Below are positions 9,065 to 16,669 of a DNA stretch of 63,043 bases, one piece after another (within the stretch, counting starts at the first letter, position 1; every line of letters begins with the position of its first letter). Source of the stretch: Syntrophosphaera sp035450685 (GTDB lineage: Bacteria > Cloacimonadota > Cloacimonadia > Cloacimonadales > Cloacimonadaceae); the NCBI GenBank assembly GCA_035450685.1, contig DAOTNF010000015.1, positions 1-63,043 on the forward strand. Direction: 5' to 3'. The notes below the pieces were generated by a model, which saw nothing but the letters and a program-made list of their open reading frames with translations, did no database searches and was not told the origin of the DNA. The translations under genes and the position numbers were made by a program.

Positions 9065-9207
9065 TTATCCACAACAGGGTGTGGAAACCCTGCTCTTTGA
9101 AATATATTGATACATCTGATTGAGAACAAGCCAGTTAGATTGGGGCGACATTCAGCGGATAGCCCAGGGGACAAAAAGTTATCCACACAAAATCCACATT
9201 ATCCACA
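9065..9207. other. DnaA-box cluster upstream of dnaA (probable oriC half)
   Basis: Perfect TTATCCACA boxes lie at 9065-9073, 9179-9187 and 9199-9207, with a weaker AAATCCACA at 9190-9198 between the last two. An A-rich stretch precedes the first box (9050-9063). The boxes share one orientation. The cluster could serve both origin function and autoregulation of the dnaA promoter. Confidence 0.72.
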
Positions 9208-9613
9208 GGTTTTGCCTAACAGCTTGAATTTCACACCTATAGCAATCTTGCTCTTTGCTTGCTCAACTCACCCGGCAATTTTTTTGCCCGGCGTTCTTTT
9301 GTCAAGCTGGCAAATCACTTTCCACCATTTGGTTGAATGGTCAAGGAGAACGCTAACCCGCCCCTTTTTGACCGTCTTGGCTCCCGTTTTTCAAAATCCG
9401 CGTATTCGCCCTCCAAACGCCTAATCATTCTCGAATCATCCGCTTACCGATTTGTGAAGAAATTTTCACATTGTTTTCAAAGCGGCGGAGCCAGACTCCG
9501 GGTAAAAAACGCCCATCCGCTTGTTCTGGCTTGTGAAATCAGGCACGAAACCAGACTGTTTTCCATCGCTTTCCACACGCACATATATAGCTCAACCATC
9601 TTTAAAATACGTC
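9208..9613. other. Non-coding stretch, no gene seen
   Basis: About 400 bases without a convincing gene. Two overlapping forward frames lack a ribosome-binding site and have no recognisable protein features. A short hairpin with a T-rich loop (CCGGCAA ... TTGCCCGG, about 9271-9289) and a TGTGAA/TTCACA pair near 9455-9472 are the only structure noted. Confidence 0.5.
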
Positions 9614-9790
9614 ATACCGCCCTCCCTTGCTGCTACTGGATGAGGGGCCATCATCCTTAGGTCATCCTTATAAATTATAAGGTTGACCCAAGGAAGACCC
9701 ACTACAAACCCCGGGATGCAAATGAGGGCGATCCCTCAATCCCGCGCTTAATTCCCCTCCCCATAATATATAGGTGCTACGATTAAGTCG
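9614..9790 (-). repeat. R1 repeat, full copy, inverted
   Basis: This is one of three full copies of a roughly 155-180 bp element. It reads from ATACCGCCCTCC through the core hairpin at 9655-9693 to CCCATAATATATAGGTGCT and CGATTAAGTCG. The core is an imperfect hairpin with arms CCTTAGGTCA and TGACCCAAGG around CCTTATA/TATAAGG. GAGGGC-type outer arms flank the core. The copy at 20348-20524 is the same element in the opposite orientation. Confidence 0.85.
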
Positions 9791-10422
9791 TGGAAAGGTG
9801 TTTTTGAGGTGGAAAGGTGGAAAGGTGGAATAGTGAAAAGGTTCCCCGAAATAAGAACCATCAGGATATATACCGTGTCATCCCGGGCAAGCTTGCTTGA
9901 CCCGGGATTCAGTCTTTTAAAGCCACATCACAGCACACAACCCTGAAACAAACAACCTCCAGACTACATAACGTGTCATCCCGGCCTGTCGGGGTCCTCG
10001 CCAAAGCGCGTAGCGGTTTGGTGGGGTGGATTGAGCCGGGATCAAGTCTTTTAAAGCCACATCACAGCACACAGCCCTGAAACAAAACACCCCCAGACTA
10101 CATAATGTGTCATCCCGGCCTGCGAGCCGGGATCCAGTCTTTTAAGGCTACAGACAACCACCCGATTCTAAAACAAAACCCCAATAGACTATAAAACCGT
10201 GTCATCCCGGCCTGTCGGGGTCCTCGCCAAAGCGCGTAGCGGTTTGGTGGGGTAGATTGAGCCGGGATCCAGTCTTTTGAAGCCACATCACAGCACACAG
10301 CCCTGAAACAAACAACCTCCAGACTACATTACATGTCATCCCGGGCAAGCGTGCTTGACCCGGGATCCAGTCTTTTGAAAAATCCACTTGACTCCCCCAA
10401 TACTACCCACAAAGTTTACAGC
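9791..10422. repeat. Repeat island: R3 array then five R2 palindromes
   Basis: After an R3 array (9791-9855, GGTGGAAAGGTGGAAAGGTG), five R2 palindromes follow at about 9875-9920, 9972-10055, 10107-10146, 10199-10280 and 10334-10380. R2 reads GTGTCATCCCGG, a variable centre, then CCGGGATCCAGTCTTTT. Two copies (9972, 10199) carry an extra segment CCTCGCCAAAGCGCGTAGCG in the centre. Spacers share words such as CAGCACACAGCCCTGAAACA. Short reading frames across the island are repeat artefacts. The last copy ends 42 bases before the GIY-YIG start codon. Confidence 0.85.
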
Positions 10423-10719
10423 ATGTGCCGCTATTATGTCTATATCCTTGCCAGCAAACGCAATGGAACCCTATATACGGGAGTAACCAACAACCTGCTC
10501 CGCCGCGTGGAACAGCACAAAAAACACGAGTTTGATGGCTTTACCGCGGAGTATGAGGTTATGATGCTGGTCTGGTATCAGGACTTTCCTGATATCACAT
10601 GCGCCATTGCCATGGAAAAGCGCATCAAGCGGTGGCGGAGGAAATGGAAGTTGCAGATGATTGATTCTTTCAATCCCGATTGGCGGGATTTGTCGGAGTC
10701 ACTTGTTGATGAGGGGTAA
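10423..10719 (+). CDS. Small GIY-YIG nuclease-domain protein
   Basis: This 98-residue single-domain protein shows YYVYILASKRNGTLYTGVTNN (the GIY-YIG core as YVY...YTG), the catalytic-type RRVEQHK and a late glutamate in AIAMEKRIKRWRR. It matches the small URI-type group (COG2827-like). I start it at 10423; an in-frame ATG at 10333 would translate an R2 repeat into an unrelated leader. R2 palindromes in opposite orientation bracket the gene (10334-10380 and 10760-10800). Its role is unknown; a link to spread of the repeat is a hypothesis. Confidence 0.9.
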   Translation: MCRYYVYILASKRNGTLYTGVTNNLLRRVEQHKKHEFDGFTAEYEVMMLVWYQDFPDITCAIAMEKRIKRWRRKWKLQMIDSFNPDWRDLSESLVDEG

Positions 10720-10759
10720 TAATCTGGGGTGCTTTGTTTCGTGGCTGGCTTGTAGTTTT

Positions 10760-10900
10760 CAAAAGACTGGATCCCGGCTCGCAGGCCGGGATGACACAGT
10801 TATGTAGCCTGATGGTTATTGTTTCAGGGAACCTTTTCACCATTCCACCTTTCCACCTTTCCACCTTCAAAGATCCTGTCATCCGCGTTCTATTATCCAT
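10760..10900. repeat. R2 palindrome plus R3 array (composite repeat)
   Basis: An inverted R2 copy (10760-10800, AAAAGACTGGATCCCGGC ... GCCGGGATGACACAG) is followed by GCCTGATGGTTATTGTTTC and an R3 array at 10828-10868. A tail follows reading GATCCTGTCATCCGCGTTCT. The same order R2, linker, R3, tail recurs near 20.1, 20.6, 29.5 and 55.4 kb. The unit starts 40 bases after the GIY-YIG stop codon. Confidence 0.85.
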
Positions 10901-10925
10901 TCCACTCTTACAACTTCCTGGATGA

Positions 10926-11621
10926 TTAGAACTTCACCTCGCCTGGGCCTTCGATCTGTTTGATCTTGCCGCCTTCGTTCATGTCTCGGCAGGGGCCGGC
11001 TTCGATCTCGGCGCTGTCGGTGTAGCCGCGCTTTTCCCAGTAACCCGGGATATAGTAGTCCATCAGCTCGATCTTTACCACACTTTTGGCGGATTTGTAG
11101 CCCCAGAGATAGGGGTTGAAGACGCGCACGGGCCCGCCGTAATCCTCGGTGAGCAGTTCGCCGTCGAAGCTGTGGGCGAGCAGGGTCTTTTCCTGCAGGG
11201 CGTTTTTTAGGGGAATGGAGGTGTCATAGACCAGTCCCACAGACCAGAAGCGGACATATTTGCAACTGGGGCGCATGCCCACGCGCTCCAGGATCACGGA
11301 GAGCGGAACGCCTTTCCAGATGCCCCTGACAGACCAGCGGGTGACGCTGGTGAGGCGGGCGTCCACCTCCCTCTGCGGCAGGGCGTTGAGGTCTTGCCAG
11401 GTGAATACGCGGGGCGAGTCGCAGGCGCCCACGACCTTGATAATCCAGTTTTCGCGGTCCAGGCTGCCGGGGTGTCCCTCAGCCCAGAAAATAGGGGTGT
11501 TCAGTTTGGCGAGTTTATGCACTTTTTCTCCTTGGGAATTTGATTCCCTGCCGTCGTTACAGCCGGCGGAGCAGGCCAGGACGGCCAGCAGCAGCCAGCA
11601 GGTGACAAGCAGGCGGCTCAT
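10926..11621 (-). CDS. Sulfite-oxidase-fold (molybdopterin oxidoreductase) lipoprotein lacking the usual Mo-ligand cysteine
   Basis: This 231-residue exported protein has a lipoprotein-like leader (LLAVLAC, with a further cysteine at 21). Its core resembles the Oxidored_molyb domain: FTWQDLNALPQREV, then TSVTRWSVRGIWKGVPLSVI, then YGGPVRVFNPYLWGYKSAK and GYWEKRGY. In related enzymes the first motif normally has a cysteine that binds molybdenum; here the position appears to be S92. It may be a cofactor-free or altered relative. Its ATG overlaps the stop of the nnr gene (ATGA). Confidence 0.8.
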   Translation of the reverse strand: MSRLLVTCWLLLAVLACSAGCNDGRESNSQGEKVHKLAKLNTPIFWAEGHPGSLDRENWIIKVVGACDSPRVFTWQDLNALPQREVDARLTSVTRWSVRGIWKGVPLSVILERVGMRPSCKYVRFWSVGLVYDTSIPLKNALQEKTLLAHSFDGELLTEDYGGPVRVFNPYLWGYKSAKSVVKIELMDYYIPGYWEKRGYTDSAEIEAGPCRDMNEGGKIKQIEGPGEVKF

Positions 11622-13135
11622 TCATCGCCTGCAAAAAGGTTATCCGCCACATCGGAAGGCAGGATGGAGGGGGTTCCGCGGCGGGCGGCAAGTTTTTCCG
11701 CGGTGCGTCCCAGCAGGAAGGAGGCGTTGATGGCGGCTTCGGGGATGCTTAAACCCTGCGCCAAAAAAGATGTGATGATGCCAGCCAGGACGTCGCCGCT
11801 GCCTCCGGTGGCGAGCCCATCGTTGCCGCTGCTGTTTACAATGGTGCTTTCGCCGTCGTGATAGACGCTGAAGTGGGATTTGAGCAGCACGTGGGCCTGA
11901 TGGCGGGCAACAAATTCACGCAGAGGGGAGAGGCAATCCGTTTCCAGGCTGTCCTTTGGGATGCCCGCCAGGCGGGAGAACTCGCCCCAGTGGGGTGTGA
12001 TGAGGATGTTTGGCCTGGCGAGATACTTGAGCAGGCTGGGGTTGTCGGCGATCAGGTTGAGGCCGTCGGCATCCACCACCAGAGGTTTCTTCACCTGTCG
12101 CAGGGCGATCTCCAGCAGACGCAGGGAATAGCTGTCCCGTCCCAGGCCAGGCCCGATCAGCACCGCGGAGGCTTCGCCCAGCAAGCTGGCAAGCTGTTTG
12201 GTATCCGGCATGGCGCGGGAGTTTTCCGGGATGGAGAGGCTGAGGGCTTCGGTGAGCCTGATGAAGTAGAAGGGCTGCAGTTCAGGCCGGTGGAGCAGCC
12301 AGACATATCCGGCTCCGGCGCGCAGAGCGCCCTTGGCGGCCAGCAGCGAGGCTCCGGTGTAGCCCGGCACTCCGCCGAAGATATAGACCTTGCCGAAGTC
12401 GTTCTTGTGGCTGTCCGGGTGGCGCATGGGAGGGCAGAAATCCTCTTCGGTGAACAGTTTGACGCCGGGCAGGCCGTGGTAGTAAAAGTGGGGAATGCCG
12501 ATGGGGACGAAGCTGGTGGGGCCGCAGACTTCCCTGCCGTAGCCCAGGACGTGCCCCAGCTTGAGAGAGGCGATGCAGAGGGTGGCATCGGCGTAGATGG
12601 CCTCGCTGCACCAGCCGGTGTCGGCATCCAGCCCCGAGGGGATATCCACCGCGATCACGCGGGAGGCACTGGTATTGACCACTTCAAAAAGGGTGAGGTG
12701 AAAGTCGTCCGGCTCGCCGTGGAAGCCTGTGCCAAAGATGGCGTCGATCACCAGGTCGCTGTCGGAGACGATCTCTTCCAGCAGGGGCAGGTCTTCCAGG
12801 CTGGAAATCTGCAGAATGGGGATGCCGAGGGCGCGGCAAAGCTCCAGATTGGCCTTGGCGTCCGGGGAGAGGTCGCCTTTCCCGATCCGCAGGATCACCA
12901 CTTCGCAGCCGCCCTGGTCGAGCCAGCGGGCGATCACGGCGCCGTCGCCGCCATTGTTTCCGCGTCCGCAGAGGATGCAGGTGCGGCCTTGCAGCCATTG
13001 GGGATATTGCGCGGCGATCAGGTCGGCGCAGCCTTTTCCAGCGGTTTCCATCAGGACCCGGGAAGGCAGGCCGAATTCCTCGGCGCAGCGGCGGTCAAGG
13101 TCTTTCATTTGGGATGAGCTGAGCAGGTATTGCAT
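11618..13135 (-). CDS. nnr: Bifunctional NAD(P)H-hydrate epimerase and ADP-dependent dehydratase
   Basis: This enzyme repairs hydrated NADH and NADPH. The 505 residues split into an N-terminal YjeF epimerase domain (CGRGNNGGDGAVIARWL, then DAIFGTGFHG) and a C-terminal ribokinase-like dehydratase. The dehydratase has KNDFGKVYIFGG, VDADGLNLI, ITPHWGEFSRL and GNDGLATGGSGDVLAGI. The length and order match the fused bacterial enzyme. It follows the histidine kinase gene by 3 bases. Confidence 0.95.
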   Translation of the reverse strand: MQYLLSSSQMKDLDRRCAEEFGLPSRVLMETAGKGCADLIAAQYPQWLQGRTCILCGRGNNGGDGAVIARWLDQGGCEVVILRIGKGDLSPDAKANLELCRALGIPILQISSLEDLPLLEEIVSDSDLVIDAIFGTGFHGEPDDFHLTLFEVVNTSASRVIAVDIPSGLDADTGWCSEAIYADATLCIASLKLGHVLGYGREVCGPTSFVPIGIPHFYYHGLPGVKLFTEEDFCPPMRHPDSHKNDFGKVYIFGGVPGYTGASLLAAKGALRAGAGYVWLLHRPELQPFYFIRLTEALSLSIPENSRAMPDTKQLASLLGEASAVLIGPGLGRDSYSLRLLEIALRQVKKPLVVDADGLNLIADNPSLLKYLARPNILITPHWGEFSRLAGIPKDSLETDCLSPLREFVARHQAHVLLKSHFSVYHDGESTIVNSSGNDGLATGGSGDVLAGIITSFLAQGLSIPEAAINASFLLGRTAEKLAARRGTPSILPSDVADNLFAGDE

Positions 13136-13138
13136 GGT

Positions 13139-14692
13139 TTACCTCTTGCTATTGGATTGGATGGGCAGCTTGATCTCGAAGGTGGTGCCTTCGTTGGGAA
13201 CGCTTTGGACAACGCGAATCTGCCCCTGGTGGTATTCTTCGATGATGCGTTTGGCCAGGCTGAGTCCCAATCCCCAGCCGCGGGTCTTGGTGGTGACGCC
13301 GGGATCGAAGATTCGTTTCCATTGTGAGCGGGGGATGCCCTTGCCTTCGTCACGAACCTGCACGTAGATGTGCCTTTCGGATTTGGAGGCGGTGATGATG
13401 ATGCTGCCGCCCTTTTTGGTCATGGCGTCCACGCAGTTTTTGATCAGGTTTTCCAGAGTCCATTTGAATAGTTCGGGATCCAGCATGACCTGGACGCCCT
13501 GGATCTTTGAAATGAGGTGGATGTCGATACGTGAGCCCAGATGTGGCATGCGTTGCTGGAAGTAATCAACCATTTCCGCCAGGATAGCGTTCAACTCCGT
13601 GGGGACGAGATTGGTCTGGGAGCCCACCTTGCCAAAGCGGGAGGCGATCATGCGCAGTTGGTTGAGGTCGGCGGTCATGTATTCGATGATGCGGTCCATG
13701 CCGGGGCGGTCATGCCCTGTCCCGGGGGATTCCTTCAGGTAGTCGATCCAGCCCATCAGGGAGGTGATGGGGGTGCCGAACTGGTGCGCGGTTTCCTTGG
13801 CGAGCCCGATCCAGAGGGTATCCTTTTCGGTGCGGTGCAACAGGAAAAGCCCGTAGGAGCTGAAGGCGATGAGCAGCAGGGCCAGGAAGATTTCCAGCAC
13901 GAAGACGCTTTGGATTCGGGAAAGAGACTTGGGCGCGGTGAAATAGATGTAGCCGAGGCTGTCCGCGGCGTTGCTGAGTGGAATCTCGGTCATTTTGGCC
14001 AGCCTGTCGGACACCTGTTCACGCTGGGAAGGCGGGATGTCATACCAGGAAAGGGTTTCCGGGATGTCCATGTTGCGCCAGTAGAGGGGATTTTTGTCGC
14101 GGTCGGTGACCACCACGGAATAGTCGATATTGCTGAGGAACTGGCGCAGGGAGATGGGTTTGGCGAAGAAGACGTAGTTGGTGAGCACGCCGTTGGCGTC
14201 GATGGGTATCCTTTCCATGCTGCCCAGATGCGAAAAGAGGATTTGGCGGGAAGCCGGGCTGAGTTCGGCAAAGCTGCTGTCCGAATCAACCCCCACCCTG
14301 CTCCAGTAGAGGGGTTCCAGCTCGGTATCGGTGATGATTATGGGCAGCGGGTTGTGGGGCATGAAGTCGTAAAGGATGTAGTCACCTATGGAGGAGTTGA
14401 AGTTTGGTTTCTGCACCGATTTGAAGTAGTTCGAGCTTAGCTCGCCGATCATCTGGGAATACTGTTCCGCCTGGCGCAGGTAGCCATCGGAATAGGCGAT
14501 GTACTGGGCGAAGATGCGGGGCACATATTCCTGCTCCTGCTTGGCGTTGTGGATCAGAATCTGGGTGTAAACCGCGAAGATGCCAAAGACCACAATGCTG
14601 CCAAAGATCAGGTAGAGGCGCAGGGTGCGGAAGCTATTGGTCTTCTTTCGCGAGGTTCCAGAGTGCGTCGAGTTCTTCGAGGCTTGCTTCAT
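13139..14692 (-). CDS. Sensor histidine kinase, candidate PorY
   Basis: This 517-residue kinase has a membrane segment at about 25-46, a periplasmic domain of about 210 residues and a second segment at about 262-285. A kinase core follows with the phospho-accepting histidine H303 in LAKETAHQFGTPITSLMGW. The ATPase part has the N box LIKNCVDAM, then VRDEGKGIP and GWGLGLSLAKRI. The AKETAHQxGTP histidine box is typical, as I recall, of FCB-group kinases including PorY, partner of PorX. A PorX gene lies at 52.2 kb, so a PorXY pair is plausible but unproven. The start overlaps mazG by 59 bases. Confidence 0.88.
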   Translation of the reverse strand: MKQASKNSTHSGTSRKKTNSFRTLRLYLIFGSIVVFGIFAVYTQILIHNAKQEQEYVPRIFAQYIAYSDGYLRQAEQYSQMIGELSSNYFKSVQKPNFNSSIGDYILYDFMPHNPLPIIITDTELEPLYWSRVGVDSDSSFAELSPASRQILFSHLGSMERIPIDANGVLTNYVFFAKPISLRQFLSNIDYSVVVTDRDKNPLYWRNMDIPETLSWYDIPPSQREQVSDRLAKMTEIPLSNAADSLGYIYFTAPKSLSRIQSVFVLEIFLALLLIAFSSYGLFLLHRTEKDTLWIGLAKETAHQFGTPITSLMGWIDYLKESPGTGHDRPGMDRIIEYMTADLNQLRMIASRFGKVGSQTNLVPTELNAILAEMVDYFQQRMPHLGSRIDIHLISKIQGVQVMLDPELFKWTLENLIKNCVDAMTKKGGSIIITASKSERHIYVQVRDEGKGIPRSQWKRIFDPGVTTKTRGWGLGLSLAKRIIEEYHQGQIRVVQSVPNEGTTFEIKLPIQSNSKR

Positions 14693-15404
14693 GGATGTTG
14701 GCTCCGTTTTTGCGGTAGTGCTCTTCGATATAGCGGAAGCGTTGGTGGAATTTCCGGGTGGTGTCCTTGAGCGCGCCTTCGGCGTCGATTTGCAGCTTGC
14801 GTGCCAGGTTTACCAAGGTGAACAGCATGTCGCCCAGTTCTTCACTGATCGCGGCGCTGTCCTGGGAGGCCAGGGCTGCCTGAAACTCGTCCTCTTCCTC
14901 CCGCAGCTTGTCCAGCACGGGTTTGACTGAGTCCCAGTCGAAGCCCACCGCGGCGGCTTTTTCCTGGCTGCGTTGGGCGTGGATGAGGGCGGGCAGGGCA
15001 CGGGGGATACCTTCCAAAACGCTGATCCTGTCGGTCTTTTCCGCTTTCTTGATGCGTTCCCAGTTGAGTTTGACGGCTTCTGAATCACGCACATCGGCAT
15101 CGCCAAAGACGTGGGGATGGCGGCGGATCAGCTTGGCGGAGATTTTGGAGAGGACTTCGCGGATGTCGAACTGGCCTTCCTCTTCGGCGATGCGGGCCTG
15201 AAACACGATGTGCAGCAGCAGGTCGCCCAGTTCTTCGCAGAGGGCCTGGGGATCGTTGTCCTCGATGGCTTCCACTGCCTCATACAGTTCTTCGATAAAG
15301 TTTGGCACCAGGCTCCGGGAGGTTTGCTTCGCGTCCCAGGGGCAACCGGAAACGGGATCCCTCAGTCGGGAGAGGATATCCACCAGTTCTTGAAATTCTT
15401 TCAT
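14634..15404 (-). CDS. mazG: Nucleoside triphosphate pyrophosphohydrolase MazG
   Basis: MazG hydrolyses NTPs to NMPs and pyrophosphate, a house-cleaning role. The 256 residues begin MKEFQELVDILSRLRDP and have two MazG domains: GCPWDAKQTSRSLVPNFIEE with EELYEAVEAIED and EELGDLLLHIVF, then a second EELGDMLFTLVNL. I chose 15404 because this ATG has a GGAGGT site upstream and forms ATGA with the preceding gene. A longer frame to 15599 adds an unrelated leader inside that gene. Confidence 0.95.
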   Translation of the reverse strand: MKEFQELVDILSRLRDPVSGCPWDAKQTSRSLVPNFIEELYEAVEAIEDNDPQALCEELGDLLLHIVFQARIAEEEGQFDIREVLSKISAKLIRRHPHVFGDADVRDSEAVKLNWERIKKAEKTDRISVLEGIPRALPALIHAQRSQEKAAAVGFDWDSVKPVLDKLREEEDEFQAALASQDSAAISEELGDMLFTLVNLARKLQIDAEGALKDTTRKFHQRFRYIEEHYRKNGANIHEASLEELDALWNLAKEDQ

Positions 15405-16669
15405 TGGCCCACCTCCGGGGCGAGTTGCCGCGGGCGGGTGTGCAGGGTGGCGTTCACCGCGGCGAAATATATCCAGACAAAGTAGTCCCAGCGGATGGAA
15501 CTGGGCACGGAAGAGGCTGGCACAAAGAGCAGCAGGGAGATGAGATACATCAGATAGCGCTGCCTGTCCGCTCCGGTGGACTTGCGGTAGAGCTTCCACA
15601 AGCCCGCCAGCCAGTACAGATAAAGGTAGAGGAAGCCGAACAGTCCGGGCAGGCCCCAGTTTCCCAGCAGTTCCATAAAATAGTTGTGGGCGTTGGTGAT
15701 GCCGGCTGTGCGATATATGGCGTCGCCTTGCATGTGAGGCTCATAGTTGCCGCCCCCCACGCCGATGAAACCGGAACGGGTGGCCATATCGAGGGTTTCT
15801 TTGATGAGTTGCACGCGAATCTGGATGGAACTCATATAGATGGACGTTTGCTCGGTGCTCAGGGTGCCGACCTGACTCTTGAGCACCCGATACAACAAAC
15901 GCGCCTCGCGGTTATAGCGCGCGTAGATGCCTCCTGCCAGCAGGGACGCCGCCAGCAGCAGGACCAGTTTGCTTTTCCAGTTGGTCTGGACGATAATGAA
16001 ATAAGCCAGAAACGCTGCCAGGGCCATCATCGAGATTCGGGCGCCCTGGATCAACGCGATCACCCCGATGGCCAGCATCACAGGCGCGCTCAGCACTGAC
16101 AGCCAGCGTTTCCCGGAGATTCGGGGCACAAAGAGCAAAAATGGGCTGAAGAGCAGCAAATAGCTGGCCATATTGTTTTCATTGTAAAAGGGGCCGGAAG
16201 GCATGAAGGAGCCTGTTCCGTAGTGGCGCGACGCAGGCAGGTGCTTAAAGGTGAACAACTCCACCAGCGCCGTGCCCACATAGAGCAGCACCATCAGAAA
16301 GAGAAACCAGTGAAATCCGCGCAGCAGCACGGGGTCTTCAAAAAGCTTGTCGTAGATGAGGAAAAGAACCATATAGCGCAGTATCCACGCCGTATAGCTG
16401 AGCACCAGCGTTTTATCCATCGCCCAGATGTAGGAAGCCAGGTTCAGGATCGTCCAGCCCGCCAGAAACAGGAAGGGGCGGATGTTGCGTGGCTGGATGA
16501 GCGGGGTTTCGGGATAGATGCAGAGCCACGCCAGGCACAGCCCCAGCACCAGATAGTGGGCGACCACCACCAGGACGCCGGTGAAGGTGTAAAACTCCAG
16601 CAGGGTATAGAGCCCCAGGATAAACAGCAATAGCTGCCAGAGCAGGGGCTTTTTGGCTGTGGCGGTCAT
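15401..16669 (-). CDS. O-antigen ligase/polymerase family membrane protein
   Basis: This 422-residue protein has roughly ten to twelve hydrophobic segments. Near the C-terminal end it has the Wzy_C hallmark (AHNYFMELLGNWGLPGLFGF), and a tyrosine/asparagine-rich loop GPFYNENNMASYLL. Such proteins join or polymerise polysaccharide at the periplasmic face of the inner membrane. Ligase (WaaL) and polymerase (Wzy) cannot be told apart by eye. It overlaps by 4 bases both the Wzz-like gene upstream and mazG downstream. Confidence 0.85.
   Translation of the reverse strand: MTATAKKPLLWQLLLFILGLYTLLEFYTFTGVLVVVAHYLVLGLCLAWLCIYPETPLIQPRNIRPFLFLAGWTILNLASYIWAMDKTLVLSYTAWILRYMVLFLIYDKLFEDPVLLRGFHWFLFLMVLLYVGTALVELFTFKHLPASRHYGTGSFMPSGPFYNENNMASYLLLFSPFLLFVPRISGKRWLSVLSAPVMLAIGVIALIQGARISMMALAAFLAYFIIVQTNWKSKLVLLLAASLLAGGIYARYNREARLLYRVLKSQVGTLSTEQTSIYMSSIQIRVQLIKETLDMATRSGFIGVGGGNYEPHMQGDAIYRTAGITNAHNYFMELLGNWGLPGLFGFLYLYLYWLAGLWKLYRKSTGADRQRYLMYLISLLLFVPASSVPSSIRWDYFVWIYFAAVNATLHTRPRQLAPEVGQ

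Noticed and set aside
9107..9660. Two overlapping forward frames in the gap upstream of dnaA
   Set aside because: They run through DnaA boxes and into an R1 repeat and have no ribosome-binding site or protein features.
9875..10380. R2 copies considered as a CRISPR array
   Set aside because: Repeats are palindromic, of unequal length, with spacers sharing sequence and irregular spacing; no cas gene is in the window.
10333..10422. Upstream extension of the GIY-YIG protein
   Set aside because: The first 30 residues would be translated from an R2 repeat; the family starts at the YYVYIL region.
15405..15599. Upstream extension of MazG
   Set aside because: It would lie in the ligase-like gene; the ATG at 15404 has a ribosome-binding site and gives the family N-terminus.
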